DNA of 64,000 nucleotides from Streptomyces albus subsp. albus (GTDB taxonomy: Bacteria; Actinomycetota; Actinomycetes; Streptomycetales; Streptomycetaceae), in assembly GCF_000719865.1 (NCBI RefSeq), contig NZ_JOID01000005.1, forward strand, positions 124,001 to 188,000. The letters are read 5' to 3'. Shown here piece by piece: positions 24,570 to 33,362 of the stretch; within the stretch, counting starts at the first letter, position 1, and each line of letters opens with the position of its first letter. The position numbers and the translations under genes were made by a program. The notes beneath the pieces are model-generated. The model saw nothing but the letters and a program-made list of their open reading frames with translations. It did no database searches and was not told where the DNA came from.

Positions 24570-25598
24570 TCAGCCGAAGAAGACGCCCGCCTCGGCGTAC
24601 AGTTCCGGGCGCACGGTCTTCAGCTTCGCCGTCGCGTCATGGATGGGCACCCGCACGATGTCGGTGCCGCGCAGGGCGACCATCTTGCCGAAGTCCCCGT
24701 CGCGGACGGCGTCGATGGCGTGCAGCCCGAAGCGGGTGGCGAGCCAGCGGTCGTACGCGCTGGGGGTGCCGCCGCGCTGGACATGGCCGAGGACGGTGGT
24801 CCGCGCCTCCTGGCCGGTGCGGGCCTCGATCTCCTTGGCCAGCCATTCGCCGACGCCCGACAGCCGGACGTGGCCGAAGGCGTCCTGCGAGCCGTCCTTG
24901 AGGACCATGTCGCCGTCGAGGGGCATGGCCCCCTCGGAGACGACCACGATCGGGGCGTAGCGGATCTTGAACCGGGATTCGACCCAGGCGCACACCTTCT
25001 CCAGGTCGAAGCGCTGCTCCGGGATGAGGATGACGTTGGCGCCGCCGGCGAGCCCGGAGTGCAGTGCGATCCAGCCGGCGTGACGGCCCATCACCTCGAC
25101 GACGAGCACCCGCATGTGGGACTCGGCGGTGGTGTGCAGCCGGTCGATCGCCTCGGTGGCGATGTTGACGGCCGTGTCGAAGCCGAAGGTGTAGTCGGTG
25201 GCGGAGAGGTCGTTGTCGATCGTCTTCGGCACCCCGACGCAGTGGACGCCGTATTCGTCGGCCAGTTGGGCGGCCACCCCGAGGGTGTCCTCCCCGCCGA
25301 TGGTGATGAGCGCCTCGACCTCCAGCTTGGCCAGATTCTCCTTGATCCGGCGGATGCCGTGCTCGGCCTTGAGCGGATTGGTCCGCGAGGAGCCGAGGAT
25401 GGTCCCGCCGCGCGGCAGGATGCCGCGGACCGCCGGGATGTCGAGCGGAACCGTGTCGGCTTCCAGGGGGCCCCGCCAGCCGTCGCGGAACCCGACGAAC
25501 TCGTACCCGTAAGTCTGGACGCCTTTGCGGACGACGCCCCGGATCACGGCGTTCAGTCCGGGGCAGTCACCGCCACCGGTCAGTACTCCGACCCGCAT
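24570..25598 (-). CDS. pfkA: 6-phosphofructokinase with PPi-type active-site residues
   Basis: A 342-residue PfkA-family enzyme phosphorylating fructose 6-phosphate. LTGGGDCPGLNAVIRG is the phosphate-donor loop. TIGGEDTLGV gives D104 where ATP enzymes have Gly. PKTIDND gives K125 (E. coli position 124) and catalytic D128. MGRHAGW and HVQRGG bind sugar phosphate. D104 with this Lys is the pattern of pyrophosphate-dependent enzymes such as the one from Amycolatopsis methanolica. S. coelicolor phosphofructokinases reported as ATP-dependent have Gly at the first site (from memory). It resembles SCO2119 by neighbourhood. No ribosome site stronger than GAAGGGAAG is seen upstream of the ATG. Confidence 0.93.
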   Translation of the reverse strand: MRVGVLTGGGDCPGLNAVIRGVVRKGVQTYGYEFVGFRDGWRGPLEADTVPLDIPAVRGILPRGGTILGSSRTNPLKAEHGIRRIKENLAKLEVEALITIGGEDTLGVAAQLADEYGVHCVGVPKTIDNDLSATDYTFGFDTAVNIATEAIDRLHTTAESHMRVLVVEVMGRHAGWIALHSGLAGGANVILIPEQRFDLEKVCAWVESRFKIRYAPIVVVSEGAMPLDGDMVLKDGSQDAFGHVRLSGVGEWLAKEIEARTGQEARTTVLGHVQRGGTPSAYDRWLATRFGLHAIDAVRDGDFGKMVALRGTDIVRVPIHDATAKLKTVRPELYAEAGVFFG

Positions 25599-25810
25599 GG
25601 GATCTTCCCTTCGTGATCATTCTCCGTAGTCGCGCCATTACTCGCTCACGGTAGTAGTGATTCAGATCACAGGGGATGGGAGCAATCGGGAGATTTCGCA
25701 CTTTCCCGGGGAGACCGGCCTCCGGCTTCACTCGTATGGAGTGACGGCGAGGGGTGACGGAAGGAGCGAAGGAAAGCGACGGAAGGGGTGACGGAAGGGC
25801 TGACGAAACG

Positions 25811-26485
25811 TCAGGCGTCGTCGAGCCCGCGCTCGATGGCGTACCGGACCAGCTCCACCCGGTTGTGGAGCTGGAGTTTGCCCAGGGTGTTCTGCACGTG
25901 GTTCTGCACCGTGCGGTGCGAGATGACCAGCCGCTCGGCGATCTGCTTGTACGAGAGGCCCTTGGCGACGAGCCGCAGGACCTCGGTCTCCCGGTCCGTC
26001 AGCCGGGGAGTGTCCGGGGCGCCGGCGGAGGGCGGCTCGGGATCGGAGGCCAGCCGCCGGTACTCGCCGAGCACCAGCCCGGCCAGGCCGGGGGTGAAGA
26101 CCGGGTCGCCGGCCGCCGTCCGGGCCACCGCGTCCAGCAGTTCCTCCGCCCCGGCGGACTTGAGCAGATAGCCGGTGGCGCCGGACTTCACCGCCTCCAG
26201 GACGTCCGCGTGCTCGCCGCTCGCGGAGAGCACGAGCACCCGCAGCCCGGGCTGGGAGCCGACGAGTTGCCGGCAGACCTCGACGCCCGGCAGCCCGGGC
26301 AGGTTGAGGTCGAGGACCAGGACGTCGGGCCGCGCCGCACGGGCGCGCCGCACCGCCTGCGGGCCGTCCCCCGCGGTGGCGACCACGCTGTACCCGGCCG
26401 CCGCCAGGTCGCGCGCGACCGCGTCCCGCCACATCGGGTGGTCGTCGACCACCATCACCGTCACCGCCGCCGGTTCCGTCGTCAT
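25811..26485 (-). CDS. macR: NarL/LuxR-type response regulator (MacR-like)
   Basis: A 224-residue regulator. The receiver domain has VMVVDDHPMWRDA (acidic pair), phosphoacceptor Asp in VLVLDLNLPGLPG and the conserved Lys in YLLKSAG. The C-terminal LuxR helix-turn-helix reads RLTDRETEVLRLVAKGLSYK, then QIAERLVISHRTVQNHV. Its start overlaps the stop of the sensor kinase gene by 4 nt. Position next to phosphofructokinase and PlsC matches SCO2120/SCO2121 of S. coelicolor, reported as MacRS, which controls genes for morphogenetic membrane proteins (from memory). The symbol is given on that basis. Confidence 0.88.
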   Translation of the reverse strand: MTTEPAAVTVMVVDDHPMWRDAVARDLAAAGYSVVATAGDGPQAVRRARAARPDVLVLDLNLPGLPGVEVCRQLVGSQPGLRVLVLSASGEHADVLEAVKSGATGYLLKSAGAEELLDAVARTAAGDPVFTPGLAGLVLGEYRRLASDPEPPSAGAPDTPRLTDRETEVLRLVAKGLSYKQIAERLVISHRTVQNHVQNTLGKLQLHNRVELVRYAIERGLDDA

Positions 26486-27855
26486 GCGTCCTCACTCCCC
26501 CGTGCCGTGCGCGGCATCCGCAATTCCACTTCCGTGCCCTGCCCCGGTACGGACAACAGCTCGGCGCTGCCACCCAGATCGCGCAGCCGGCCGCGGATGG
26601 AGAGGGCGACACCGAGCCGCCCCTCCCGCTCCGCGTCCGCGAGGCGCCCCTCCGGGATGCCCGGGCCGTCGTCCCGGACGGTCACGATCACCTCGTCCGG
26701 CTCGTCCTCCAGCAGGATCCACGCCCGCGCCTCCGCGCCCGCGTGGCGGTCCACATTGTCCAGGGCGGCGCCCACGGCGGCGTCCAGTTCCTCCGCCGCG
26801 CGGGTCCGGAGCAGGACGGGCGCGCCCGGCTCGGCGAAGGAGACGCGGGAGGTGGCGCGGGCGGCGAGCAGGGTGCGCAGATCGCACCTCCCGTCCGCCG
26901 CCACGGCGTCCGGGCCTCCGGGCGCCCCGGTACGCACCCGGGCACCCCGGACGGCTCCGCGCGCCGGGCCGGTCTCACCCGCGGCCGCGGGGCGGGCGCC
27001 CTCCGGGCCCGGATCCGGCTCCGCGGCTCCCCCGGACGCGTTCGCGGCGGAACGCCGGGCCGCGGGGACGAGGCCGCCGGCCACCAGGGTGCGCAGCGCC
27101 ACCTCCTGTTCGCCCGCCATCCGCCCCAGCTCGGCCGCCTCGCCGCCGATCTCCGCGCCGCGCCGCTGCACCATCGCGAGCACCTGGAGGACGCTGTCGT
27201 GGATGTCGCGGGCCAGCCGCTCCCGTTCGCGGGTCGCGGCGTCGACCTCCAGGGCCCGGGCGAGGGTGCGCTCACTGGCCCGGGCCACCTCCACCACGTA
27301 GCCGATGGCGACACTGGCGATCCACACCAGCAGGACGTTGTGCACGGTGTCCTGAGCCGGGGCGCCGCGCTCGATCAGATTGGCGGCGCCGACGATCGCG
27401 GAGGCCACCGCCGCCCAGCGCCAGCCGCCCTTGAGGGCGAAGCCCAGCACCGCGCCGGCCGTCCAGATGGACGGCAGGGTGGGGCCGCCGGTGTCGATGC
27501 GCTCCGCGGTGTCGAGGACGGCCGTCAGCAGAATGCCGGTGACCGCCATGGTCAGATCGACGACCAGGAAGCGCAGGGTGCAGCGCTCGGCGGAGGAGAC
27601 CCGGCCGACGGTCGCCAGCGTCCAGGCGGCGAGCACGGCGAGATAGGCGGCGGCGCCGAGCGGGTGCGCGTACTCGTCGTGGTCGTAGCCGAAGAGAGCG
27701 AGGGCGTAGAGCATGGTCAGCACCCGGTAGCCGGTCAGGGCCCGCCAGAGCGGCTGTTCCACGGACATCCGGGGCCGGACCCGCCCGCCGGGCGGCTTCC
27801 CCTCCCCCGCCGCCCCGCCGCCGGGCCGTACGCGTGACCGCACGCTCGGTGCCAT
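26482..27855 (-). CDS. macS: MacS-like sensor histidine kinase
   Basis: About 457 residues. An N-terminal membrane region holds several hydrophobic segments (VLTMLYALALFGYDHDEY, LAVLAAWTLATVGRV, VVDLTMAVTGILLTAVL, VLLVWIASVAIGYVVEVA). The HisKA_3 segment RERLARDIHDSVLQVLAM contains the phosphorylated His. An Ala/Gly/Pro-rich insert follows, then a HATPase domain with AALDNVDRHAG (N box) and RDDGPGIPEG (G1 box). ATG 27855 is preferred; upstream frame to 28047 would run into the PlsC gene and is non-coding. A later ATG before SVEQPLWRALTGYRV is possible. It partners the response regulator downstream. Confidence 0.86.
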   Translation of the reverse strand: MAPSVRSRVRPGGGAAGEGKPPGGRVRPRMSVEQPLWRALTGYRVLTMLYALALFGYDHDEYAHPLGAAAYLAVLAAWTLATVGRVSSAERCTLRFLVVDLTMAVTGILLTAVLDTAERIDTGGPTLPSIWTAGAVLGFALKGGWRWAAVASAIVGAANLIERGAPAQDTVHNVLLVWIASVAIGYVVEVARASERTLARALEVDAATRERERLARDIHDSVLQVLAMVQRRGAEIGGEAAELGRMAGEQEVALRTLVAGGLVPAARRSAANASGGAAEPDPGPEGARPAAAGETGPARGAVRGARVRTGAPGGPDAVAADGRCDLRTLLAARATSRVSFAEPGAPVLLRTRAAEELDAAVGAALDNVDRHAGAEARAWILLEDEPDEVIVTVRDDGPGIPEGRLADAEREGRLGVALSIRGRLRDLGGSAELLSVPGQGTEVELRMPRTARGSEDA

Positions 27856-27883
27856 CTCCCCAATCCCCCTCGCCCGGGACGGA

Positions 27884-28699
27884 TTACGTCCCGGAATCTC
27901 CCGGTGCGCCGGTCTCCCCGGCGCTCCCGGCCCCCTGTGCCCCCCGGGCCTCCCCGGCCCGCCGGGCGCTCTCCGCGCCGTCCGCCGCCGCCTTCTCCTC
28001 GTCCCTCCGCCGCTTCGCCTCCTCGGCGAGCTGCCGCTTGGCGACATTGGCGTAGACGTCGACGTACTCCTGGCCGGACAGCTTCATGATCTCGTACATG
28101 ATCTCGTCGGTCACCGAACGGAGGATGAACCGGTCGTTCTCCATACCGTGGTAGCGGCTGAAGTCCAGCGGCCTGCCGATCCGCATCCCGGGGCGCATCA
28201 GCTTCGGTACGACCTTGCCCGGCGGCTGGATCTTCTCCGTGTCGATCATGGCGACGGGGATCACCGGAGCCCCGGTGGCGAGCGCGACCCGGGCGACACC
28301 GGGCTTGCCGCGGTACAGCCGCCCGTCGGGCGAGCGGGTGCCCTCCGGGTATATCCCGAACAGTTCGCCGCGCTCGATCACCCCGACGCCGCTGCGGACC
28401 GCTGCCTCCCCCGCGGCGCGGCCGCCCGAGCGGTCCACCGGCAGCTGCCCGACGCCCTTGAAGAAAGCCGCGGTCAGCTTGCCCTTGACCCCCGGGGAGG
28501 TGAAGTACTCCGCCTTGGCGATGAAGGTGACCTTCCGGTCCACCATGGCGGGGAAGAAGAAGGAGTCCGAGAAGGAGAGATGGTTGCTGGCGAGGATCGC
28601 CGGACCCTCCGCCGGGATGTTCTCCAGCCCTTCCGCCCAGGGACGGAAGGCGAGTTTCAGCGTCCCGCCGATGGACAGCTTCATTGCGCCGTAAAGCAA
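27884..28699 (-). CDS. 1-acyl-sn-glycerol-3-phosphate acyltransferase (PlsC family)
   Basis: A 271-residue membrane-associated acyltransferase of phospholipid synthesis. The HX4D catalytic motif is NHLSFSD (H40-D45). The glycerophosphate motif is GIYPEGTRSPDGRLYRGKPG and the later PVIPVAMI strand is typical. The C-terminal 50 residues are a charged, then Gly/Ala-rich tail beyond the family core. The TTG start at 28699 is supported by AGGAGG 7 nt upstream. The in-frame ATG at 28684 has no such site. It precedes the sensor kinase gene by 28 nt and is divergent from the esterase gene. Confidence 0.88.
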   Translation of the reverse strand: MLYGAMKLSIGGTLKLAFRPWAEGLENIPAEGPAILASNHLSFSDSFFFPAMVDRKVTFIAKAEYFTSPGVKGKLTAAFFKGVGQLPVDRSGGRAAGEAAVRSGVGVIERGELFGIYPEGTRSPDGRLYRGKPGVARVALATGAPVIPVAMIDTEKIQPPGKVVPKLMRPGMRIGRPLDFSRYHGMENDRFILRSVTDEIMYEIMKLSGQEYVDVYANVAKRQLAEEAKRRRDEEKAAADGAESARRAGEARGAQGAGSAGETGAPGDSGT

Positions 28700-28888
28700 C
28701 CGAGGACCTCCTGTGTGTGCGCCTCGACTCTAGCCTGCCGCCGCGGGCGGTCCCGCCCGGAGGCGGGCTTCGGACCTACCCGGTACCGGCGCCGTCGCGT
28801 ACGGTGAAAACCGGCCGCGCCACCGGCCCGGCATCACCCGGCAGCCCCTGCCGGACCTCGCGAAACGACGACGAACAGGAGACCTCCG

Positions 28889-29671
28889 GTGCAGGTCCTC
28901 CCCGGAGCCGAACCGTTCCACCACGAAGGCGGGGACATCGGCGTCCTGCTCTGCCACGGCTTCACCGGTTCCCCGCAGTCCATGCGTCCCTGGGCCGACT
29001 TCCTGGCCGGGCGCGGATACACGGTGTCCCTGCCGCTGCTGCCGGGCCACGGCACCCGCTGGCAGGACATGCAGCTCACCGGCTGGCAGGACTGGTACGC
29101 CGAGGTCGACCGGGGTCTGCGCGGCCTCACCGCCCGGTGCCGGAAGGTCTTCGTCTGCGGCCTCTCCATGGGCGGCGCGCTCGCGCTGCGGCTCGCCGCC
29201 AAGCACGGCGACGAGATCAGCGGCCTCGTCGTGGTCAACCCGGTGAACCGGGTGCACGGGCTGTCGGCGTACGCCCTGCCCGTCGCCCGGCATCTCGTGC
29301 GCACCACCAAGGGCCTGGCGAGCGACATCGCCAAGGGCGGCGTCCAGGAGGCCGCCTACGACCGGGTGCCGCTGCACGCCGCGCACTCGCTGCGCCGCTT
29401 CCTCTCGTTGCTCGACGCCGAACTTCCGCAGGTCACCCAGCCGTTGCTGCTGCTGCACAGCCCGCGGGACCATGTGGTCTCCCCGGCCGACTCCGCCCGC
29501 ATCCTCAGCAGGGTCTCGTCCACGGACGTCACCGAGACCCTGCTGGAGCGCAGCTACCACGTGGCCACGCTCGACTACGACGCCGAGCGGATCTTCCAGG
29601 ACTCCCACGACTTCATCGGCCGGCTCACGGCGGGCGACGCCCAGCGGGAAGGGACGGCGACCGGTGGCTGA
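28889..29671 (+). CDS. Alpha/beta hydrolase, carboxylesterase Est30-like
   Basis: A 260-residue serine hydrolase. The oxyanion strand is VLLCHGFTGSPQSM, the nucleophile elbow is CGLSMGG (S93), the acid is in HSPRDHVVSP and the His is in RSYHVATLDYD. LLPGHGTRWQDM resembles thermophilic carboxylesterase Est30 and monoacylglycerol lipases. There is no signal peptide, so it is cytoplasmic. The GTG start at 28889 follows ACAGGAGAC. Its stop overlaps the GTG of the next gene by 8 nt. It may act on short-chain or monoacylglycerol esters, fitting its closeness to PlsC. Confidence 0.86.
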   Translation: MQVLPGAEPFHHEGGDIGVLLCHGFTGSPQSMRPWADFLAGRGYTVSLPLLPGHGTRWQDMQLTGWQDWYAEVDRGLRGLTARCRKVFVCGLSMGGALALRLAAKHGDEISGLVVVNPVNRVHGLSAYALPVARHLVRTTKGLASDIAKGGVQEAAYDRVPLHAAHSLRRFLSLLDAELPQVTQPLLLLHSPRDHVVSPADSARILSRVSSTDVTETLLERSYHVATLDYDAERIFQDSHDFIGRLTAGDAQREGTATGG

Positions 29672-30494
29672 GCGCGGTACCGGCACCGGGCACGAGGACG
29701 GCCCCGAACCGTTCGACGAGGAGGCCGCCTGGGCGGCGATCGTGGCCGGATACGGCGAGGAGCCCCAGTTCCCCGGGGACGACCCGCCCGCGCGCGAACC
29801 GGTGGCCGGACCGGGCGCGCTGCCCGGCTTCCTGGAGACGGACAAGCCGCTGAAGCCGTTCCCGCCGGACGCGGGGGCGGAGGCCGGGACGGACGGACCG
29901 GGGCGGGGCGCGGCGGAGACGGCTGCCGGAGATCCCGGGCCCTCCGGGGCCGGCCGGCGGAGCGGAGGCGCGGGGCCGGCCTCCGCGGAGCGGGAAGCCG
30001 GGGCCGGCACCGGCACCGGCACCGGGGAGACGGCAACGCCGGGGGCGGCAGGTGCCTCCGGGGCCGAGACCGGCTCCTCCGCCTCGTCCGACCCCTCCGG
30101 CGGGGGCGGCTCCGGCGGCTCCGGGCCGGCGGCCGGGGCGGACCGGCCGCTGGGGTCGAGCGTGATCTTCCCGGCCGGCATGGGCCCCCGGGACTGGAGC
30201 CCGAAGGAGCCCGCCGAGGGTCGGGGAGGCGCGGAGGGCGCGGACGAGGACCACTTCGTACCGCCCGAGCCGCCGCCGCTCCCGCAGGCGGACACCCCCA
30301 CCAAGTTCGCCTGGCTCGCGGTGCTCGGCGGTCCCCTGCTGCTCATCGTGACGGTGCTGTTCCAGCAGCCGGTCACCTGGTGGATCGCGGTCCTCGGGGT
30401 CGGCGGCTTCCTGGGCGGCTTCGCCACCCTCGTCGCCCGGATGCGGGAGGACGACGAGGAGGACGACGACCCGGGCCGGGGCGCCGTCGTCTGA
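29664..30494 (+). CDS. Low-complexity protein with C-terminal membrane helices, unknown function
   Basis: About 276 residues from GTG 29664, overlapping the esterase stop by 8 nt. An acidic N-terminus (PEPFDEEAAWAAIVAGYGEE) leads into some 150 residues of Gly/Ala/Ser/Pro low complexity. Two hydrophobic segments follow near the end (FAWLAVLGGPLLLIVTVLF and WWIAVLGVGGFLGGFATLV), and the tail is acidic (REDDEEDDDPGRG). No enzyme motif. Similar proteins follow the esterase gene in related Streptomyces (SCO2124, from memory). The upstream part of the open frame to 29472 lies inside the esterase gene and is a shadow. Confidence 0.72.
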   Translation: MAERGTGTGHEDGPEPFDEEAAWAAIVAGYGEEPQFPGDDPPAREPVAGPGALPGFLETDKPLKPFPPDAGAEAGTDGPGRGAAETAAGDPGPSGAGRRSGGAGPASAEREAGAGTGTGTGETATPGAAGASGAETGSSASSDPSGGGGSGGSGPAAGADRPLGSSVIFPAGMGPRDWSPKEPAEGRGGAEGADEDHFVPPEPPPLPQADTPTKFAWLAVLGGPLLLIVTVLFQQPVTWWIAVLGVGGFLGGFATLVARMREDDEEDDDPGRGAVV

Positions 30495-30608
30495 GCCCGG
30501 GCCCCGGCCCCGGGCCCGCCGGGGAGCCGGCAAGCCGGGAAGCCGGGAGGCCGAACATCGGCGGACCGGAGCCTTCCGAAAACGGCCCGCCGCGCCTACG
30601 GTGTTCCC

Positions 30609-30660
30609 CGAAGGCCTCCGTGCGATCGAGGTGGGTACCTCCGTCGCACGGGGGTCTTCG
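30609..30660. repeat. Long imperfect extragenic palindrome (SLEP-like)
   Basis: Two 24-nt arms (30609-30632 and 30637-30660) pair at about 20 positions around a GGGT loop, with the GAGGTGGGTACCTC centre often seen in Streptomyces extragenic palindromes. It lies in the 261-bp gap between convergent genes. It could act as a terminator or be a dispersed repeat. The remaining gap also holds short CCGG-rich repeats. Confidence 0.5.
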
Positions 30661-30755
30661 CCAATGCCGGGGGCTTTCCCCGTGCCGGGGCCCGCGCCGG
30701 CCCGGCGCCGGTACCGGAGTCCCGGCGCGCCATCCGCCGTGCGGGCGGGCGGCGT

Positions 30756-31631
30756 TCAGGGACGCGCCGGCGCACCGCTCCGCCCGGCGGCGGGCGGCGC
30801 CGCGGGGACTCTGAGGGCGGCCAGGACGGGGAGATGATCCGTGGCGGCCCCGAGGTCGGCATGGCGGACGCCGGCGAGGCCGAGGGGAACCCCGCAGCCC
30901 AGGATCTCCACGCCCTCCGTGGCCAGCACCGCGTCGATGCGCTGGTGCGGTTCGGCGGGGGTCGAGGTGTACTCGCCGCCCCAGGGGGCTTCGGCCCAGG
31001 CGTCCCGCAGCCCGCCGGTGAGCCGGCGGAACGCGCGTCCGTCCGGCCGGTCGTTGAGGTCGCCGCCCACGACCGCGTACGGCACCCCGGCCTCCCGCGT
31101 CTGCCGGTCCAGCACCTCCAGCAGCATTCCGGCCTGTGCCGTGCGTTCGGCCGCCGCCAGGCTGAGATGGCAGCTCGCCGCCACCAGCCGGGCGCCCCCG
31201 AACCGCAGCACCGCGGTGGCGAAACCGCGCCGGTGCAGCCCGGGGGTGAGCGGCAGCAGGATGTCCTCGGTGCGCTCCACGTGCGCGCGAAGCGAGGAGA
31301 GGATCAGCGGGCCGGTGGCGGTGGCCCCGCCCGTGACGTACACCAGCCCGGCGGCGCGGGCGAGCCGTGCCACCGCCTTGCGCCAGCGGAAGAACCGCGG
31401 CGCCTCCTGGATCAGGACGAGATCGGGGGCGCAGGCCCGGATGACCCGGGCCAGCGCCTCCTGATCGTCGCGCATCGAGCGGATGTTGTAGCTGAGCACG
31501 CGGATCACGGCGGAGCCGTCCGGCTCGGTGCGGGAGGCGGGCAGGTCCGTCCGGTCCTCCGCCGCGCCGCCGGGGCCCGGACCGTGCTCCGCCCCGGCCG
31601 TCCCCGCTCCGCCCGTCCCCGCCGTGTTCAT
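30756..31631 (-). CDS. Endonuclease/exonuclease/phosphatase family protein
   Basis: About 291 residues. The metal-dependent phosphoesterase fold is marked by RVLSYNIRSMRDD, LVLIQEAPRFF (catalytic Glu), VAASCHLSL, VVGGDLNDRPDG (Asp and Asn ligands), RIDAVLAT and TDHLPVLA (terminal His). The first 40 residues are Gly/Ala-rich and may be a wrong upstream extension. An internal start nearer SAVIRVLSYN is possible. It begins 33 nt after the glucokinase stop on the same strand, so they are probably co-transcribed. Substrate unknown; relatives cleave nucleic acids, phosphoinositides or sphingomyelin. Confidence 0.85.
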   Translation of the reverse strand: MNTAGTGGAGTAGAEHGPGPGGAAEDRTDLPASRTEPDGSAVIRVLSYNIRSMRDDQEALARVIRACAPDLVLIQEAPRFFRWRKAVARLARAAGLVYVTGGATATGPLILSSLRAHVERTEDILLPLTPGLHRRGFATAVLRFGGARLVAASCHLSLAAAERTAQAGMLLEVLDRQTREAGVPYAVVGGDLNDRPDGRAFRRLTGGLRDAWAEAPWGGEYTSTPAEPHQRIDAVLATEGVEILGCGVPLGLAGVRHADLGAATDHLPVLAALRVPAAPPAAGRSGAPARP

Positions 31632-31664
31632 CCGCCCCGTTCCTCCCTGCGGCTCCGCCGCGGG

Positions 31665-32606
31665 TCAGCCCTGGCGCGCCAGGTCGGCGGCACCCACCAG
31701 ACCGGCCTTGCCGCCGAGTTGCGCGGCGAGCACCTGCGCGTGCGGCCGCCACTGGCTGCCGACCAGCCAGCGCCGGAAGGACTTGCGGATCGGCTCCAGG
31801 ACCAGGTCGCCCTCGTCCGAGACCCCGCCGCCGATGATGAACGCCGAGGGGTCGAAGAGCGAGGCCAGATCGGCCAGCCCGGCGCCGGCCCAGCGGGCGA
31901 GTTCGCGGAACGAGTCGACGGCGACCGGGTCGCCGCGCCGCGCCGCCTGGCTGACGTGCCGGCCCTCGATGCCCTCGGGCGTTCCGTCGCCGAGCGAGAG
32001 CAGGATCTCCGCGTTCTCGGGGGTGGCCACGGAGCGCTGGCGGGCGTAGCGGACGAGGGCGCGCCCGGAGGCGTACTGCTCCCAGCAGCCCTGGCTGCCG
32101 CAGCCGCACAGCAGGCCGTCCGGCACGACCCGGACGTGCCCGAACTCGCCCGCGACGCCGAAACGGCCGCGGCGGAGCTTGTTCCCGATGATGATGCCGC
32201 CGCCGAGGCCGGTGCCGAGCGTGATGCAGATGACGTCGTCGTGGCCGGCGCCGGCGCCGAACTTGTACTCGCCCCAGGCGGCGGCGTTGGCGTCGTTCTC
32301 GACGACGACCGGGAGCCCCACCCGCTGCTCGACCTTGTCCTTGAGCGCCTCGTGGCGCCAGTTGATGTTGGGGGCGAAGAGCACGGTGGCCCGCTTCTCG
32401 TCGACGTACCCCGCCGCGCCGATGCCGACGGCCGAGATCTCGTGGCCGGTGCTGACCGTGCGGACCGCTTCCGCGATGGCGTCGATGACGCCCTCGGAGG
32501 TCGGTGGGGTCGCGACCTTGCTCGTTTCGAGAATCGAGCCCTCTTCGTCGACCACGCCAGCTGCGATCTTCGTGCCGCCGATGTCGACGCCGATGGTGAG
32601 TCCCAT
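31665..32606 (-). CDS. glkA: ROK-family glucokinase
   Basis: A 313-residue glucose kinase that also mediates carbon catabolite repression in Streptomyces. TIGVDIGGTKIAAGVVDEEG is the N-terminal phosphate motif, GLGGGIIIGNKL the second, and CGCGSQGCWEQYASG the ROK zinc motif with three Cys. The ATG at 32606 is supported by TGAGGGAC upstream and by the family start, so the longer frame to 32780 is rejected. It lies next to an SCO2127-like gene as in S. coelicolor, where that region influences glucokinase levels (from memory). Its usual length is 317 residues. Confidence 0.93.
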   Translation of the reverse strand: MGLTIGVDIGGTKIAAGVVDEEGSILETSKVATPPTSEGVIDAIAEAVRTVSTGHEISAVGIGAAGYVDEKRATVLFAPNINWRHEALKDKVEQRVGLPVVVENDANAAAWGEYKFGAGAGHDDVICITLGTGLGGGIIIGNKLRRGRFGVAGEFGHVRVVPDGLLCGCGSQGCWEQYASGRALVRYARQRSVATPENAEILLSLGDGTPEGIEGRHVSQAARRGDPVAVDSFRELARWAGAGLADLASLFDPSAFIIGGGVSDEGDLVLEPIRKSFRRWLVGSQWRPHAQVLAAQLGGKAGLVGAADLARQG

Positions 32607-32664
32607 GTGTCCCTCAGTTGTCCGGTCGATCCCCGCTGCGTGACCAACCGTACCGGAGCTGTGG

Positions 32665-33204
32665 TCAGTCGAGGTCGATGCGCTGGCTTCCGGACGGACC
32701 CTCGGGACCCTCCCGCCCCTCGCGGGCCTCTCCGGTCTCCTCCCTGCTCTCGGGGCTGCCGGGGCTCCCGGGGCCGGCACCGGAGGCCGCTCCGCCGTCC
32801 CGGGTCCAGCGGCTCTCCTGGCGCTCCACGGCGGAGCGGTAGGCGGCGAGGAGCTCGGAGCCGGCGGCGGCGAGGTGGTCGAAGACGTCCGGGTTGCGCT
32901 CCACGACCGGTTCCACGGCGGCCTTGGCCCGGTCGACCAGCTGCTGCACGGCGCTCTGCGCGGCCAGGCCCGCGACCGGGAGCTGCAGCGAGGAGAGCTT
33001 GTCCGTCACGGCGTCGGCCAGTTTGCGCAGTTCCTCGGCGGCGCTGCCGGGCGGCCTGCCGTGCTGGGCGCGGCGGCGCGCCTTCTCGGCCGCGAGGTCC
33101 TCGGCACAGGCCGTGGACCAGGCGTCGGCGTCGGTGGCCGGGGCCGGACTCGGGGCCGGGGTCCCGGCGGGTTCGGCGGCCGGGCGCTCGGTGGGATCGC
33201 TCAT
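32665..33204 (-). CDS. SCO2127-like protein
   Basis: A 179-residue soluble acidic protein. A central helical region (TACAEDLAAEKARRRAQHG, KLADAVTDKLSSLQLPVAG, QQLVDRAKAAVEPVVERNPD) is flanked by low-complexity ends. No catalytic motif. It sits 58 nt upstream of the glucokinase gene on the same strand. In S. coelicolor and S. peucetius a fragment carrying SCO2127 restored glucose uptake and kinase activity in deoxyglucose-resistant mutants (from memory), so a role in glucose metabolism or catabolite repression is likely, but the mechanism is unknown. Confidence 0.75.
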   Translation of the reverse strand: MSDPTERPAAEPAGTPAPSPAPATDADAWSTACAEDLAAEKARRRAQHGRPPGSAAEELRKLADAVTDKLSSLQLPVAGLAAQSAVQQLVDRAKAAVEPVVERNPDVFDHLAAAGSELLAAYRSAVERQESRWTRDGGAASGAGPGSPGSPESREETGEAREGREGPEGPSGSQRIDLD

Positions 33205-33362
33205 TGCGGGCTCCTGCTGCGGGATCGGCGGTCAGGCGCCTCTGCGGGCACCCCCGCCTTCGACGGTACCGGAACCGCCGCCGATGGCCGTCTTAGCGGC
33301 ATGGACCCCGGGGCTGTCCGGCCCTTCACGGCACGCCGCTCCCGGCCGCGCCGCGCCGGCTC

